The position numbers were made by a program, and so were the translations under genes. The notes under the pieces were generated by a model. The model searched no databases, was not told the DNA's origin, and was given only the letters and a program-made list of their open reading frames with translations. 35,976 nt of DNA. Source: Chthonomonas sp. UBA2785 (GTDB lineage: Bacteria; Armatimonadota; Fimbriimonadia; Fimbriimonadales; Fimbriimonadaceae). This document shows, piece by piece, positions 23,875-32,286 of this stretch (the stretch's first letter is position 1; every line of letters begins with the position of its first letter). The stretch spans positions 1 through 35,976 of the forward strand of contig DEIB01000032.1 in assembly GCA_002352215.1 (NCBI GenBank). The letters are read 5' to 3'.

Positions 23875-25977
23875 TCAGTCGTTGAACAACCGAATCTCGT
23901 GGATGCGCGGCATCGTGCTGGGGTGCTGGAGAGAACGCAGATCCTGCACCCGCACATACCGAACCGGGCGCGGGCTGAACCGGTGAACGTATCCCTCAGC
24001 CGTGGCGCCGGTCGAATTCGCAGAAGCGTCCGCCACTTCTTCCCAAGTCAAGCCATCGGTGCTCACTTGCACGCGGTACTGCAGCGCACTCCCGGCGGCG
24101 TAGAAGGCGACGATCTCCACGCGCCGGGCTTCCACCGCCCGCCCCAAATCGACCTTTAGGTCGGCGGGCAAGGGGTAGCACATCCAAAAGGAGCCGATGT
24201 CATCCGCCACCCCGTCCGTCACCAGGTCGGCAGCGAACTGGGGGTCAGTGTGGGCGGAACTCCACGCCTTGGCTCCCCGGGCCAGGTTCGGCACTTCCGT
24301 CACTTTGTTCAAGCGTAGAAGTGCGGCTTCCCCCACCGGCTCGCCGCCTCGGAACGCCTGGATGGTGACAATGCCGCTGAATTCCAACCGGGCTTCCCGG
24401 CCTCCATCAAAAATCGTGGGCACCCTTTCGTCAGTGCTCATTCGGATTTCCAGCCCGGGGGCGGGTGTGGCCCTCACGTGCACGAAGTCAGTGAATTGCT
24501 CCGGATTCTGCGATCGCACCCCTTCTAGATGAACTTCAAAGGGATGGCTCACTCGATCCACCGACGTTAGCCAATGTCGTGCCCGGCGCCGGAAGCCCAA
24601 GTAGCCACTTTCGCCCTCGCGGTTCCATAAGCGGCACCCAAAGGCGAGAATGCGCTCCGGCATCACGGCCAAGGTGTTCCATTCGTGGCCCTCCCACCAA
24701 GGCATGAGCGAACCGTACAGCCCCGGCCCGATCTTCGCCGCACTCTGCTCAAGGTCGTTCCACGCCACGATGCCGAATACGTCCGGATCGTGGTTGTAGA
24801 GCCGCGCCAGCGGCACCAGAGTGTAGGCATCCCAAGGGTAGTGGTTGACCACGTAGTAGGGGTCCCAACCGGCATTGATGACCTTGAAGCCGTCCTCCAC
24901 GAGATGGGTGGCGGGGTAGTAGTGATTTTCCCAAGCGATGACGACCGTCTCCGATGGGATGCGCTGCTTGGCAAAGTCGGATCGCGGGAATCCCTCCCAT
25001 ACCAGCGGGGTTTTGCCCAGCTTCACCACCTCTTGGGCCATGTCCCCCACAAAGTCAATGAAGACCCGGTTGGCGTCGGCACCCGGGCCAAGCCGGTCCA
25101 TCGCCGCGCGGAATTGGGGGTCCTTGTCCGCGTCGGGATACCACGCTTCGTCGCCCCCGAAGTGAATGTAGGGCGAATCCTTGAAGATGGCGGCGGTTTC
25201 AGCGAGGATGTCCCGGCACGTCTTCCGCACGGCTTCGGAGCCAAAGTTGATGCAGTTCTCGGACGCTGACCCCGCCAGCCGGAACTTGGCTGGATCGTAC
25301 TGGCAGAGGATGGCGGCGTGGCCGGGGAATTCGACTTCGGGGATGAGGGTCACCCCGCGCGCGGTGGCGAACGCTTGGAGTTCCTCCAATTCAGCCCGGG
25401 TATAGGCGGGCCGCTGGTGCGAATTGAGTTTGTCAATCCCGGGCACGACGGTGCTGGGCAGCATCCAGTTCTGGTCGTCGGTGAGGTGAAGTTGAATGAA
25501 TCGGACCTTGCCCAGCGCGGCCCAACGCACCAACCGTTTGAGCGTGGAGATGCTGTGGTAGCGGCGGGCGACGTCAATCATCACGCACCGGAAGGGTGTG
25601 TCGGGGGCGTCAGTTACCACGGCCGATTTGGTGCCCGAGGCCAACAGCTGGCCAAGGGTCTGCAGTCCCCAGGCCGCCCCGGTGGGGGTGCTTGCTCGTA
25701 CCTCAATGGCTCCGCCGAACTCGATGCGATAGCCTTCTTCGGGCAATGACGGGTCTCTCTTCAAGGTGAGCTGCGGCGCGCCTGCCGCGCTGGCCACCGA
25801 CCAATCCTGCCGAAACGCCTTGGTTTGCACCGGGAAATCCGTGGATTTCACGTTCAGGCGCACGTTCACGGGCGCAAACTGCCGGGTGCGCGTTATCGCC
25901 TGCGGCGTGGGCAGCAGTTCCTGGGCGCTCGCCACCGCGCACAACCCCACCAAAAGAAAACCAAGCCACCGGAACAT
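23875..25977 (-). CDS. Exported GH20 beta-N-acetylhexosaminidase with C-terminal F5/8-type binding domain
   Basis: This enzyme would remove terminal GlcNAc or GalNAc from glycans, chitin oligomers or peptidoglycan fragments outside the cytoplasm. The start at 25977 gives 700 residues with a signal peptide (MFRWLGFLLVGLCAVASA before QELLP); an upstream in-frame start adds only 26 unlikely residues. A GH20b-like N-terminal domain (to about 120) precedes the barrel: RCVMIDVARRYHSI, FIQLHLTDDQNWML, LIPEVEFPGHA, and the catalytic pair D276-E277 in HFGGDEAW, followed by LVWEGF and the WW of PWWEGHEW. Residues about 575-700 (NLARGAKAWSSAH ... LPADLKVDLGRAVEARRVEI) look like an F5/8 type C carbohydrate-binding domain. 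It converges on tRNA-Ile. Confidence 0.94.
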   Translation of the reverse strand: MFRWLGFLLVGLCAVASAQELLPTPQAITRTRQFAPVNVRLNVKSTDFPVQTKAFRQDWSVASAAGAPQLTLKRDPSLPEEGYRIEFGGAIEVRASTPTGAAWGLQTLGQLLASGTKSAVVTDAPDTPFRCVMIDVARRYHSISTLKRLVRWAALGKVRFIQLHLTDDQNWMLPSTVVPGIDKLNSHQRPAYTRAELEELQAFATARGVTLIPEVEFPGHAAILCQYDPAKFRLAGSASENCINFGSEAVRKTCRDILAETAAIFKDSPYIHFGGDEAWYPDADKDPQFRAAMDRLGPGADANRVFIDFVGDMAQEVVKLGKTPLVWEGFPRSDFAKQRIPSETVVIAWENHYYPATHLVEDGFKVINAGWDPYYVVNHYPWDAYTLVPLARLYNHDPDVFGIVAWNDLEQSAAKIGPGLYGSLMPWWEGHEWNTLAVMPERILAFGCRLWNREGESGYLGFRRRARHWLTSVDRVSHPFEVHLEGVRSQNPEQFTDFVHVRATPAPGLEIRMSTDERVPTIFDGGREARLEFSGIVTIQAFRGGEPVGEAALLRLNKVTEVPNLARGAKAWSSAHTDPQFAADLVTDGVADDIGSFWMCYPLPADLKVDLGRAVEARRVEIVAFYAAGSALQYRVQVSTDGLTWEEVADASANSTGATAEGYVHRFSPRPVRYVRVQDLRSLQHPSTMPRIHEIRLFND

Positions 25978-26034
25978 GAGATGTGGGCGTGACCTTACCG
26001 CACCTCCGCGCCCGTAACTGGTAAACCCGAACGC

Positions 26035-26607
26035 ATGAAACGGCACCTGGCGCAAGCCTTCGCAGACGCGGAAGCGCTTTTGCAGGCGTGGCGGGCCGAC
26101 CCGGCTACTCTGGAGGAACTCACGGCCATCGCCGAGGCCTTTGCCGAGTGTCTACAGGCCGGCCACAAAATCCTCGTGGCCGGGAACGGAGGGAGCCTCG
26201 CCGACGCCGTGCACTTTGCCGAGGAATGGACCGGCCGCTTCCGCGAGAACCGCCGCCCTTACCCTGTGATGGCCCTCGCCGAGCCCGCCCATCTCACCTG
26301 TGTGGGCAACGATTTTGGGTTCGAAGATGTGTTTGCCCGTCCGGTGCAGGCGTTTGGCCGGCCAGGGGATGTCCTCTTGCTTCTCAGTACAAGCGGGCAA
26401 TCGCCCAATTTGGTCAAGGCCGCCGTGGCGGGGCGAAACCAAGGCATGCGCGTGGTGGCCCTTTTGGGCCGGGGCGGCGGTGCTCTCCGGACTCTCTGCG
26501 ATTTGGCGCATATCGTGCCCGGAAATACGGCAGACCGGATCCAGGAGCTTCACATGCTGGCGCTGCACGCCCTTATCGAAGCCGTGGAAACCAGGCTTGA
26601 GCCATGA
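26035..26607 (+). CDS. gmhA: Sedoheptulose 7-phosphate isomerase GmhA
   Basis: GmhA makes D-glycero-D-manno-heptose 7-phosphate from sedoheptulose 7-phosphate, the first step to ADP-heptose. The 190-residue protein is a single SIS domain with the family blocks ILVAGNGGSLADAVHFAEEWTGRF (phosphate loop and metal His), LTCVGNDFGFEDVFARPVQAF, and LLLSTSGQSPNLVKAA. IQELHMLALHALIE near the end carries the active-site Glu-His pair. The length matches GmhA. It overlaps the next gene by 4 bases (ATGA at 26604) and opens the heptose cluster, divergent from the GH20 gene. Confidence 0.92.
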   Translation: MKRHLAQAFADAEALLQAWRADPATLEELTAIAEAFAECLQAGHKILVAGNGGSLADAVHFAEEWTGRFRENRRPYPVMALAEPAHLTCVGNDFGFEDVFARPVQAFGRPGDVLLLLSTSGQSPNLVKAAVAGRNQGMRVVALLGRGGGALRTLCDLAHIVPGNTADRIQELHMLALHALIEAVETRLEP

Positions 26608-27596
26608 CCATTTCGTACCTCTTCCGTAGCGCGGCCCTGCGCCGATTTAGCATCGAGCGGGTGTTCGAAACCGTGATGGACCACCTCCCGCCGGGATACG
26701 AAGCCCAACGGTGGGAAGCCCCCAGCCCCCGCGTGCGGCCCGACGGCATGCGCGCCAACATGCAAGCCGCCGCCCAGATTCAGGCGGATATCGCCCATGT
26801 GACGGGCGACATTCACTATGTGGTGCCGGCGCTCCGGGTGCCTTCGGTGCTCACCATCCACGATTGCACGAATATCAAGAAGCTCAGCGGGCTCAAGCGC
26901 ACGATCTTCCGGTACTTCTGGTTTGTGCGGCCGGTGCGGGCGGCAGGGGCCGTGACCGCGATCTCCAGCGCCAGCCGAGATGACATTGTTCAATACGCGG
27001 GATGCGCCCCAGACCGGGTGCAGGTCATCCTCAACCCCCTCACCCCGGGCTTGCCCCGCGAGCCCAAAGCGTGGCCGCAAGACAAGGCGCGCATCCTCAT
27101 CCAGGGAAGTTTTTGGAACAAGAACCGAGCACGTCAGATCGAGGCTCTGGCCGGGCTCCCGGTGGTGGTGAACCTCGTGGGTGACCGATCGGAGGATGTC
27201 GAAGCCGCCGCCCAACGGGCCGGGGTCGAGATGATTTGGGAGAAGGGGCTTAGCGATGCCGAAATGCGCGACCGCTACGTCCAGGCCGATGCCGTGATGT
27301 TTGCCTCGCTGTTTGAGGGCTTTGGGATGCCGATCATTGAGGCTCAACAAGTGGGCCGCCCGGTGATCACCAGCAACCGAGCGCCCATGCCCGAAGTGGG
27401 CGCCGATGCCGCCCTCTACGCCGACCCCGAGGACACCGCTAGCCTGCGTGGGTGCGTGCAGCAGCTCCTGGATGATGCCGCCCTGCGAGACCGGCTGATT
27501 GAACGAGGCTTTGCCAACGTCGAGCGGTTCCAGCCGGAGCGGGTAAGCCGCCAATACGCCGACGTTTACGATCGACTGCGCGGGGGGGCGAAGTGA
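26604..27596 (+). CDS. GT4-family glycosyltransferase in the heptose cluster
   Basis: A 330-residue GT-B fold glycosyltransferase. The C-terminal nucleotide-sugar site is clear: ADAVMFASLFEGFGMPIIEAQQVGRPVITSN, with the E-x7-E motif, followed by PEVGADAALYADPED. The N-terminal half has VTGDIHYVVPALRVPSVLTIHD, the His-Asp of the acceptor-domain loop seen in GT4 members. Position between gmhA and the ADP-heptose genes suggests it may transfer heptose or build a glycan containing it, but donor and acceptor are not shown by sequence. It overlaps both neighbours by 4 bases, so it is part of the same transcript. Confidence 0.88.
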   Translation: MTISYLFRSAALRRFSIERVFETVMDHLPPGYEAQRWEAPSPRVRPDGMRANMQAAAQIQADIAHVTGDIHYVVPALRVPSVLTIHDCTNIKKLSGLKRTIFRYFWFVRPVRAAGAVTAISSASRDDIVQYAGCAPDRVQVILNPLTPGLPREPKAWPQDKARILIQGSFWNKNRARQIEALAGLPVVVNLVGDRSEDVEAAAQRAGVEMIWEKGLSDAEMRDRYVQADAVMFASLFEGFGMPIIEAQQVGRPVITSNRAPMPEVGADAALYADPEDTASLRGCVQQLLDDAALRDRLIERGFANVERFQPERVSRQYADVYDRLRGGAK

Positions 27597-28009
27597 AGAC
27601 CGTCTTCACCAACGGGTGTTTCGACATTCTTCATGTCGGCCACGTGCGGTACCTCACCGAAGCCCGCGCGCTGGGCGATCGCCTCATCGTGGGCCTCAAC
27701 AGCGATGCCAGCGTGCGCGCACTCAAAGGTCCAAATCGCCCCATCAACTCCCAAGAAGCGCGGCGGGAGATGCTCCTGGCCCTGCGCTGCGTGGATGAGG
27801 TGGTGATTTTCGAGGAACCCGACCCCTGCGCCCTCATTGAGCGGCTCCGGCCGGAGGTGCATGTCAAGGGAGGGGATTACCGACCCGAGGACCTGCCCGA
27901 AGCCGCCATTGTGCAGGCTTACGGGGGCCAAGTGGTCATCCTTTCGTACCATGCGGGCTACTCCACCACGGGGCTTGTCACGGCATTGCAGGACGACGGC
28001 TCGGTATAA
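27593..28009 (+). CDS. rfaE2: D-beta-D-heptose 1-phosphate adenylyltransferase (HldE C-terminal type, RfaE2)
   Basis: This enzyme activates heptose 1-phosphate with ATP to ADP-heptose. The 138-residue protein is a nucleotidyltransferase with TNGCFDILHVGHVRYLTEAR (HxGH at about residues 15-18), DRLIVGLNSDASVRALKG, RPINSQEARREMLLALRCVDEVVIFEE, HVKGGDYRPEDLPEA and the closing SYHAGYSTTGLV, all typical of RfaE2. The GTG start overlaps the upstream TGA by 4 bases. In Escherichia coli this activity is fused to the kinase as HldE; here they are two adjacent genes, as in several other phyla. Confidence 0.94.
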   Translation: MKTVFTNGCFDILHVGHVRYLTEARALGDRLIVGLNSDASVRALKGPNRPINSQEARREMLLALRCVDEVVIFEEPDPCALIERLRPEVHVKGGDYRPEDLPEAAIVQAYGGQVVILSYHAGYSTTGLVTALQDDGSV

Positions 28010-28022
28010 CGAAGACCATCTC

Positions 28023-29015
28023 GTGGCTCAAGTCGCGCACACCACCCTCACGGTCCTCGACCGGATGACGGAACTCAAGGTCCTTGTTGTGGGCGACCTG
28101 ATGCTGGATGTGTACCTTTGGGGTCACGCCTCCCGCATTTCCCCCGAGGCCCCCGTAATGGTGGTCGAAGTCGAGCGCGAGACCTCCGTGCCGGGCGGGG
28201 CCGCGAATGTGGTGCACAATCTCGCGGCTTTGGGGGCGCGGGTGCGCGTGCTGGGCGTCATCGGCGACGATGCCCCCGGCGAGCAACTGCGGAACGCCCT
28301 GCGCGAACAAGGTGCCGACACCGAGGGATTGGTCGTGGATGCCGGCCGCCCCACCACGGTCAAGTCGCGAGTGATGAGCCACCACCGTCAGGTGATGCGC
28401 ATTGATCGCGAGAACAAGCAACCCATTAGCCCGGCGGCAGAAGCGGAGATCTGCCAGCAAATCGAAGCTTTTGGTCCTCAGCACGATGTGATCCTGATTT
28501 CGGATTACGCCAAGGGGTTGGTGACCCCACGCATTGCCCGGACGGCCACGGCCCAGCGTGAGCAAGGCTGTTTTGTGGCCGTGAATGCCAAGCCCGGGCA
28601 AGTGCATGCCTTTGCGGGCGCGGACCTGGTCACCCTCAACCAGATTGAAGCGGAGCAAGTGGCGGGCACGGCTCGCCTCGCTATGGAGCCTGATATTCGC
28701 AAGCATGGCGCCGAACTGCGCTCGATGTTGGATGTCCGAACGTTGGTCATCACCCAAGGCGGACGGGGAATGAGCGCGTTCTCGCACGATCAGGATCCCC
28801 TCGTTGTGCCGGCGGTGCCGGTCGAGGTCTACGACGTAGCGGGGGCGGGCGACACCACCATCTCCACCCTCACGATGGCTTTGCGGGCCGGAGCTGACCT
28901 CAAAACGGCCAGCCAGTTGGCTATGCGCGCCGCCTCGATTGTGGTCGGCAAGCTGGGGGTGGCGACGGCCACGCTCGATGAATTACGCGACAACTATTTG
29001 CGCGTGCAACCGTGA
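28023..29015 (+). CDS. rfaE1: D-beta-D-heptose 7-phosphate kinase (HldE N-terminal type, RfaE1)
   Basis: The kinase phosphorylates heptose 7-phosphate at C1 in the ADP-heptose pathway. I start at GTG 28023, giving 330 residues; the frame continues upstream into the adenylyltransferase gene but translates there to unconserved sequence. Ribokinase (PfkB) family blocks are complete: LVVGDLMLDVYLWGHASRISPEAPV, SVPGGAANVVHNLAALGARV, RPTTVKSRVM, QVMRIDRENK, VILISDYAKGLV, LVTLNQIEAEQV and the catalytic VYDVAGAGDTTISTLTMAL. The last has GAGDT with Asp as base. There is a 13-base gap to the adenylyltransferase stop. No GmhB bisphosphatase gene is seen in the window. Confidence 0.94.
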   Translation: MAQVAHTTLTVLDRMTELKVLVVGDLMLDVYLWGHASRISPEAPVMVVEVERETSVPGGAANVVHNLAALGARVRVLGVIGDDAPGEQLRNALREQGADTEGLVVDAGRPTTVKSRVMSHHRQVMRIDRENKQPISPAAEAEICQQIEAFGPQHDVILISDYAKGLVTPRIARTATAQREQGCFVAVNAKPGQVHAFAGADLVTLNQIEAEQVAGTARLAMEPDIRKHGAELRSMLDVRTLVITQGGRGMSAFSHDQDPLVVPAVPVEVYDVAGAGDTTISTLTMALRAGADLKTASQLAMRAASIVVGKLGVATATLDELRDNYLRVQP

Positions 29016-29021
29016 TAGAAT
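29016..29021 (+). promoter_or_regulatory. Possible -10 element upstream of mscL
   Basis: TAGAAT overlaps the end of the kinase gene by the spacing expected for a start near 29028 and an mscL leader of about 27 bases. I see no convincing -35. A GGAGG (29041-29045) lies 9 bases before the mscL ATG and is the ribosome binding site. Confidence 0.4.
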
Positions 29022-29025
29022 GGGC

Positions 29026-29048
29026 CACCCCTGATAAGGGGGAGGCCA
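29026..29048 (+). other. tRNA-Ile anticodon-arm-like sequence in the mscL leader
   Basis: These 23 bases match 21 of 23 in the anticodon arm and variable region of tRNA-Ile at 23781-23803; the differences are G for T at 29041 and C for T at 29046. CCCC (29028-29031) and GGGG (29038-29041) can form a hairpin with loop TGATAA, similar to the tRNA's. The right arm borders the GGAGG ribosome binding site of mscL. It may be chance or a regulatory mimic. Confidence 0.55.
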
Positions 29049-29054
29049 ACTTCT

Positions 29055-29480
29055 ATGTTGAAAGAGTTTCGCGAGTTTGCTCTCAAGGGCAATATGCTCG
29101 ATCTCGCCATTGGTGTGATCTTAGGTGCCGTCACCGGTGCCGTGGTGTCCTCGCTTGTCGACGACCTGATCAGCCCCCTGCTGGGTTTGATCTTCTCGGG
29201 TGACTTCAGCAACCTGTTCCTCGTGCTCAAAGAAGGTACGAAACCCGGTCCGTACGCTTCGGTGGCCGAAGTGAAGGAAGCGGGTGCGATCGCCGTTCGC
29301 TACGGACTGTTTATGAACGCGGTGATCAAGTTCATCCTGACGGCGTTTGCCTTGTTCTTGCTTGTGAAGGCGATGAACAAGTTCAAGAAGGCCGAAGAAC
29401 CGGCTGCCCCGGCCGAACCGCCGGCCGAGGAAAAGCTCCTCACCGAAATCCGCGACCTCCTGGCCAACAAGCAAGGCTAA
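29055..29480 (+). CDS. mscL: Large-conductance mechanosensitive channel MscL
   Basis: MscL is a pentameric inner-membrane channel that opens at high membrane tension to release solutes. The 141-residue protein starts MLKEFREFALKGNMLDLAIGVILGAVTG, which is the N-terminal helix and pore-lining TM1 of the family, and has a periplasmic loop with a Gly/Pro-rich section (about 60-85). A second transmembrane helix, YGLFMNAVIKFILTAFALFLLVKAMN (about 85-110), follows, and the C-terminal Ala/Pro/Glu-rich tail ends in an amphipathic helix (KLLTEIRDLLANK) that forms the cytoplasmic bundle. The tail is of normal length. It ends 20 bases before a bidirectional terminator. Confidence 0.97.
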   Translation: MLKEFREFALKGNMLDLAIGVILGAVTGAVVSSLVDDLISPLLGLIFSGDFSNLFLVLKEGTKPGPYASVAEVKEAGAIAVRYGLFMNAVIKFILTAFALFLLVKAMNKFKKAEEPAAPAEPPAEEKLLTEIRDLLANKQG

Positions 29481-29500
29481 GGCCGCACCGACCCACGACA

Positions 29501-29537
29501 AAACCCCGGGAGCAGAGGAGTCCCCGGGGTTTCTTTT
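29501..29537. terminator. Bidirectional intrinsic terminator between mscL and the SDR gene
   Basis: AAACCCCGGG (29501-29510) pairs with CCCGGGGTTT (29523-29532), then TCTTTTTGT follows on the plus strand. The mirrored A-run on the left is short, so plus-strand termination of mscL is better supported than minus-strand termination of the convergent SDR gene. Confidence 0.88.
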
Positions 29538-29554
29538 TGTTGACTTCGAGGTGA

Positions 29555-30286
29555 TTACCAGGGCAGGGTTTCGCCCTTGTGGGTGAAGGTGCCGCTGGGC
29601 GTGCTGGGGTCGGCCAGCGCGAGAGCCACCGAGGTGACGGCACCATCCGGAATCTCCATCGGGGCCATGTCACCGCCCATGTCGGTCTTTACCCAGCCCG
29701 GGTGAGCCGCAAAAACCTTGATGGCCGTGTCCTTGAGTTCCCACGCCAGGTGGACCGTCCACGAGTTCACCGCCGCCTTGCTCACGTCGTACGCCGTGAC
29801 CTTGCTGTCGTAAATCGGGCTGGCCGGGTCGGCGTGGAGCGTCGTGCTGGCCAGGATGCTGGAGAGGTTGACGATGCGCCCGGCTTCACTCTTGCGGATG
29901 AGGGGAAGAAGCGTGTTCGTCAGCTCAATCAGACCGAAAACGTTAACCTCAAAGGTGCTGCGCCACATTTCCGGGGTGATTTGCGACGGGAGAACGCCCC
30001 GGCTCTCTTCCATCACGGCGGCGTTGTTCACCAGGATGTCAAGTCGCCCGAACTTCGCCTCAATCGCACTGGCGGCAGACCGGAAGGTGGTGGCATCGTT
30101 CATGTCCACGTGAATGAACTCGGTGGTCAGTCCCTCGCCGGCAAGTTGCTGTACGGCCGCTTGTCCGCGCGCTTCGTCTCGCGCCCCGATGAGCACATGC
30201 ACTCCCTGGCGGGCGAGTTGGCGGGCCGTCTCCAGCCCGATGCCTTTGTTGGCCCCCGTGATGAGGGCAACGCGTGTCGTTGTCAT
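29555..30286 (-). CDS. Short-chain dehydrogenase/reductase
   Basis: A 243-residue SDR-family oxidoreductase, cytosolic. I start at 30286, 8 bases after a perfect AGGAGG; an upstream in-frame Met adds 9 residues with no conserved character. The cofactor loop TGANKGIG (about residues 11-18), NNAAV (about 81-85), the catalytic Ser in NLSSI (about 141), and the Y166-x-x-x-K170 pair (YDVSK) are all present. AHPGWVKTDMGG is the usual P-G motif. It resembles carbonyl-reductase-like SDRs (RIVNLSSILAS, ITPEMWRSTFEVNVFG), but the substrate is unknown. It diverges from mnmG and converges on mscL. Confidence 0.9.
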   Translation of the reverse strand: MTTTRVALITGANKGIGLETARQLARQGVHVLIGARDEARGQAAVQQLAGEGLTTEFIHVDMNDATTFRSAASAIEAKFGRLDILVNNAAVMEESRGVLPSQITPEMWRSTFEVNVFGLIELTNTLLPLIRKSEAGRIVNLSSILASTTLHADPASPIYDSKVTAYDVSKAAVNSWTVHLAWELKDTAIKVFAAHPGWVKTDMGGDMAPMEIPDGAVTSVALALADPSTPSGTFTHKGETLPW

Positions 30287-30366
30287 GATTCCTCCTGCGC
30301 TCGCCGGGCGCATGCGGTTCCCTTGGCGGGACCGATGGAGGTTACCAGCGGTAAAATTGACTTCAA

Positions 30367-32286
30367 TTGAACCGTTTTGATGTCGTGGTGGTAGGGGCCG
30401 GTCATGCCGGAATCGAAGCAGCGCTGGCCTGTGCCCGGCGCGGCTTGGCCACCGCGTGCGTCACCCTCCGCCTCGATCGCATCGGGCACCTGCCTTGCAA
30501 CTGCAGCATCGGCGGCCCGGCCAAGGGCCATATCGCCCGCGAAGTGGACGCCCTGGGCGGGCAGATGGCGGTAACGACGGACTACACGCTCACCCACACG
30601 CGCCGCGTGGGCACGGGCAAGGGGCCGGCGGTGCAGACCACTCGGGCGCAGGTGTGCAAGATCGAATACCCGCACATGATGCGTCGGGTGCTGGCCGAGC
30701 AGCCGGGGCTCACGCTGATCGAAGGCCAAGTCGAAACGGTGACCACCGACGACCACGGCGTGACGGGCGTGATCGTGGACGGGGAGCAAATTTCAACCCG
30801 TGCCGTGGTGCTGACCACCGGCACCTTCCTCAATGGACTCTGCCACGAGGGCGCGCAGAAGACCGTCGCCGCCCGCGAAGGGGACCGAGCTGTGCAGGGC
30901 CTCAGTGGATTCTTGGTGGCTAACGGCGTGCGGCTGCGGAGATTCAAGACCGGCACCACCCCGCGCATTGCGTTGAGCAGCATCCACTTGGACCGCACGG
31001 GCGTGATGCCCAGCGAGCCGGAGGCGGGGCCGCTTTCGTTCTTGCACGACGAGTTCTATCCTCAGCACGAGCTGCTGCCCACCTGGCAGACGGCCACCAA
31101 CCCCGACACCCACCGCATCCTGAGCGAGAACCTGCACCAGAGCGCCATGTTCAGCGGCCAGATCGAGGGCGTGGGCCCGCGCTACTGCCCGAGCGTGGAG
31201 GACAAGGTGGTGCGCTTTGCCGACAAGGACTCCCACCCGATTTTCCTGGAAGTGGAAGAGTGGAACGGGGAAAGCACGTACGTGCAGGGATTCAGCACCA
31301 GCATGCCGGCGGATGTGCAGCTGGCGGCGCTGCGCACCATTCCAGGGCTGGAGGACGTGCAGATGCTGCGCCCGGGCTACGCGGTGGAGTACGACATGGC
31401 TGACCCGCTCCAGCTCTATCCCACGCTGATGAGCAAGGAGGTGCCGGGGCTGTTCCTGGCCGGGCAGCTGAACGGCACCAGCGGCTACGAGGAAGCGGCC
31501 GGGCAGGGTCTGGTGGTGGGCATCAATGCCGGTCAGTACGCCCGAGGCGAAGCGCCGGTGACCTTCGCGCGCGACAACAGCTTCATCGGCGTGATGGTGG
31601 ATGACCTGGTGACCAAGGGCGTGGAAGACCCTTACCGCATGCTCACAGCCCGTGCCGAACATCGCCTTTTGCTGCGCCACGACAATGCCGACCTGCGCCT
31701 GACGCCACTGGCTATTGAACTCGGTTTGGCTTCGCCAGAGCGGCAAGAACGCTTTGCCCGTAAGGGTGAAATGCTGGCCCACACCCGCCAGAACCTGGCG
31801 GAAACCTACGTCTTTGAGCGCGAGAACGCGACCCTGGAACGCCTGGAAATGAGTGCAATCCGAGGGCGTGCCTCGCTGCTGGACCTCCTCAAGCGGCCCA
31901 ACATGAGCTTTGGGATGCTTTTCACCCTGCTGGATGCCATCGGGATGGAACGCCCGGACGTGCCGGATGGCCCCATTGGCACGGTGCCCGGCCAGGTGCG
32001 CCAGCAACTAGAGATTGAGGCCGTTTACAGCGGTTATCTACGCCGCCAGACGGACGAAGCCGAACAAGCCCGCCGCCTGGACCACCTTGCCATCCCGATT
32101 GATTTCGACTTCAGCACCGTGAAGGGCCTGAGCTACGAGAGCACGGAGAAGTTCTCCCGGGTGCGCCCGCTCAGCATCGGTCAGGCCGCCCGCATCCCGG
32201 GGGTGCGCCCCACCGACGTTGCGCTGCTGATTGGCTACGTCCAGGGCAAGTTGGGGGCGAGTGCCGCCCCCACGAACCGCGCTTAG
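30367..32286 (+). CDS. mnmG: tRNA uridine 5-carboxymethylaminomethyl modification enzyme MnmG (GidA)
   Basis: MnmG uses FAD and pairs with MnmE to modify the wobble uridine of certain tRNAs. The 639-residue protein is of normal length. The FAD-binding GAGHAGIEAALACAR (about residues 10-24), the CNCSIGGPAKGHIAREVDALGG block (about 45-66), the second dinucleotide element GTFLNGLCHEG and the LFLAGQLNGTSGYEEAAGQGLVVG region are complete, and TARAEHRLLLRHDNADLRLT marks the helical C-terminal domain. The start is TTG at 30367, giving MNRFDVVVVGAG. A TAAAAT hexamer at 30352-30357 could be a -10, with an extremely short leader. Its TAG overlaps the convergent phytase stop by 4 bases. Confidence 0.97.
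   Translation: MNRFDVVVVGAGHAGIEAALACARRGLATACVTLRLDRIGHLPCNCSIGGPAKGHIAREVDALGGQMAVTTDYTLTHTRRVGTGKGPAVQTTRAQVCKIEYPHMMRRVLAEQPGLTLIEGQVETVTTDDHGVTGVIVDGEQISTRAVVLTTGTFLNGLCHEGAQKTVAAREGDRAVQGLSGFLVANGVRLRRFKTGTTPRIALSSIHLDRTGVMPSEPEAGPLSFLHDEFYPQHELLPTWQTATNPDTHRILSENLHQSAMFSGQIEGVGPRYCPSVEDKVVRFADKDSHPIFLEVEEWNGESTYVQGFSTSMPADVQLAALRTIPGLEDVQMLRPGYAVEYDMADPLQLYPTLMSKEVPGLFLAGQLNGTSGYEEAAGQGLVVGINAGQYARGEAPVTFARDNSFIGVMVDDLVTKGVEDPYRMLTARAEHRLLLRHDNADLRLTPLAIELGLASPERQERFARKGEMLAHTRQNLAETYVFERENATLERLEMSAIRGRASLLDLLKRPNMSFGMLFTLLDAIGMERPDVPDGPIGTVPGQVRQQLEIEAVYSGYLRRQTDEAEQARRLDHLAIPIDFDFSTVKGLSYESTEKFSRVRPLSIGQAARIPGVRPTDVALLIGYVQGKLGASAAPTNRA

Noticed and set aside
28010..28022. A single-frame fusion of the heptose adenylyltransferase and kinase as in HldE
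   Set aside because: The two are in different frames with a TAA stop between them and a 13-base gap, and each has complete termini, so they are separate genes.
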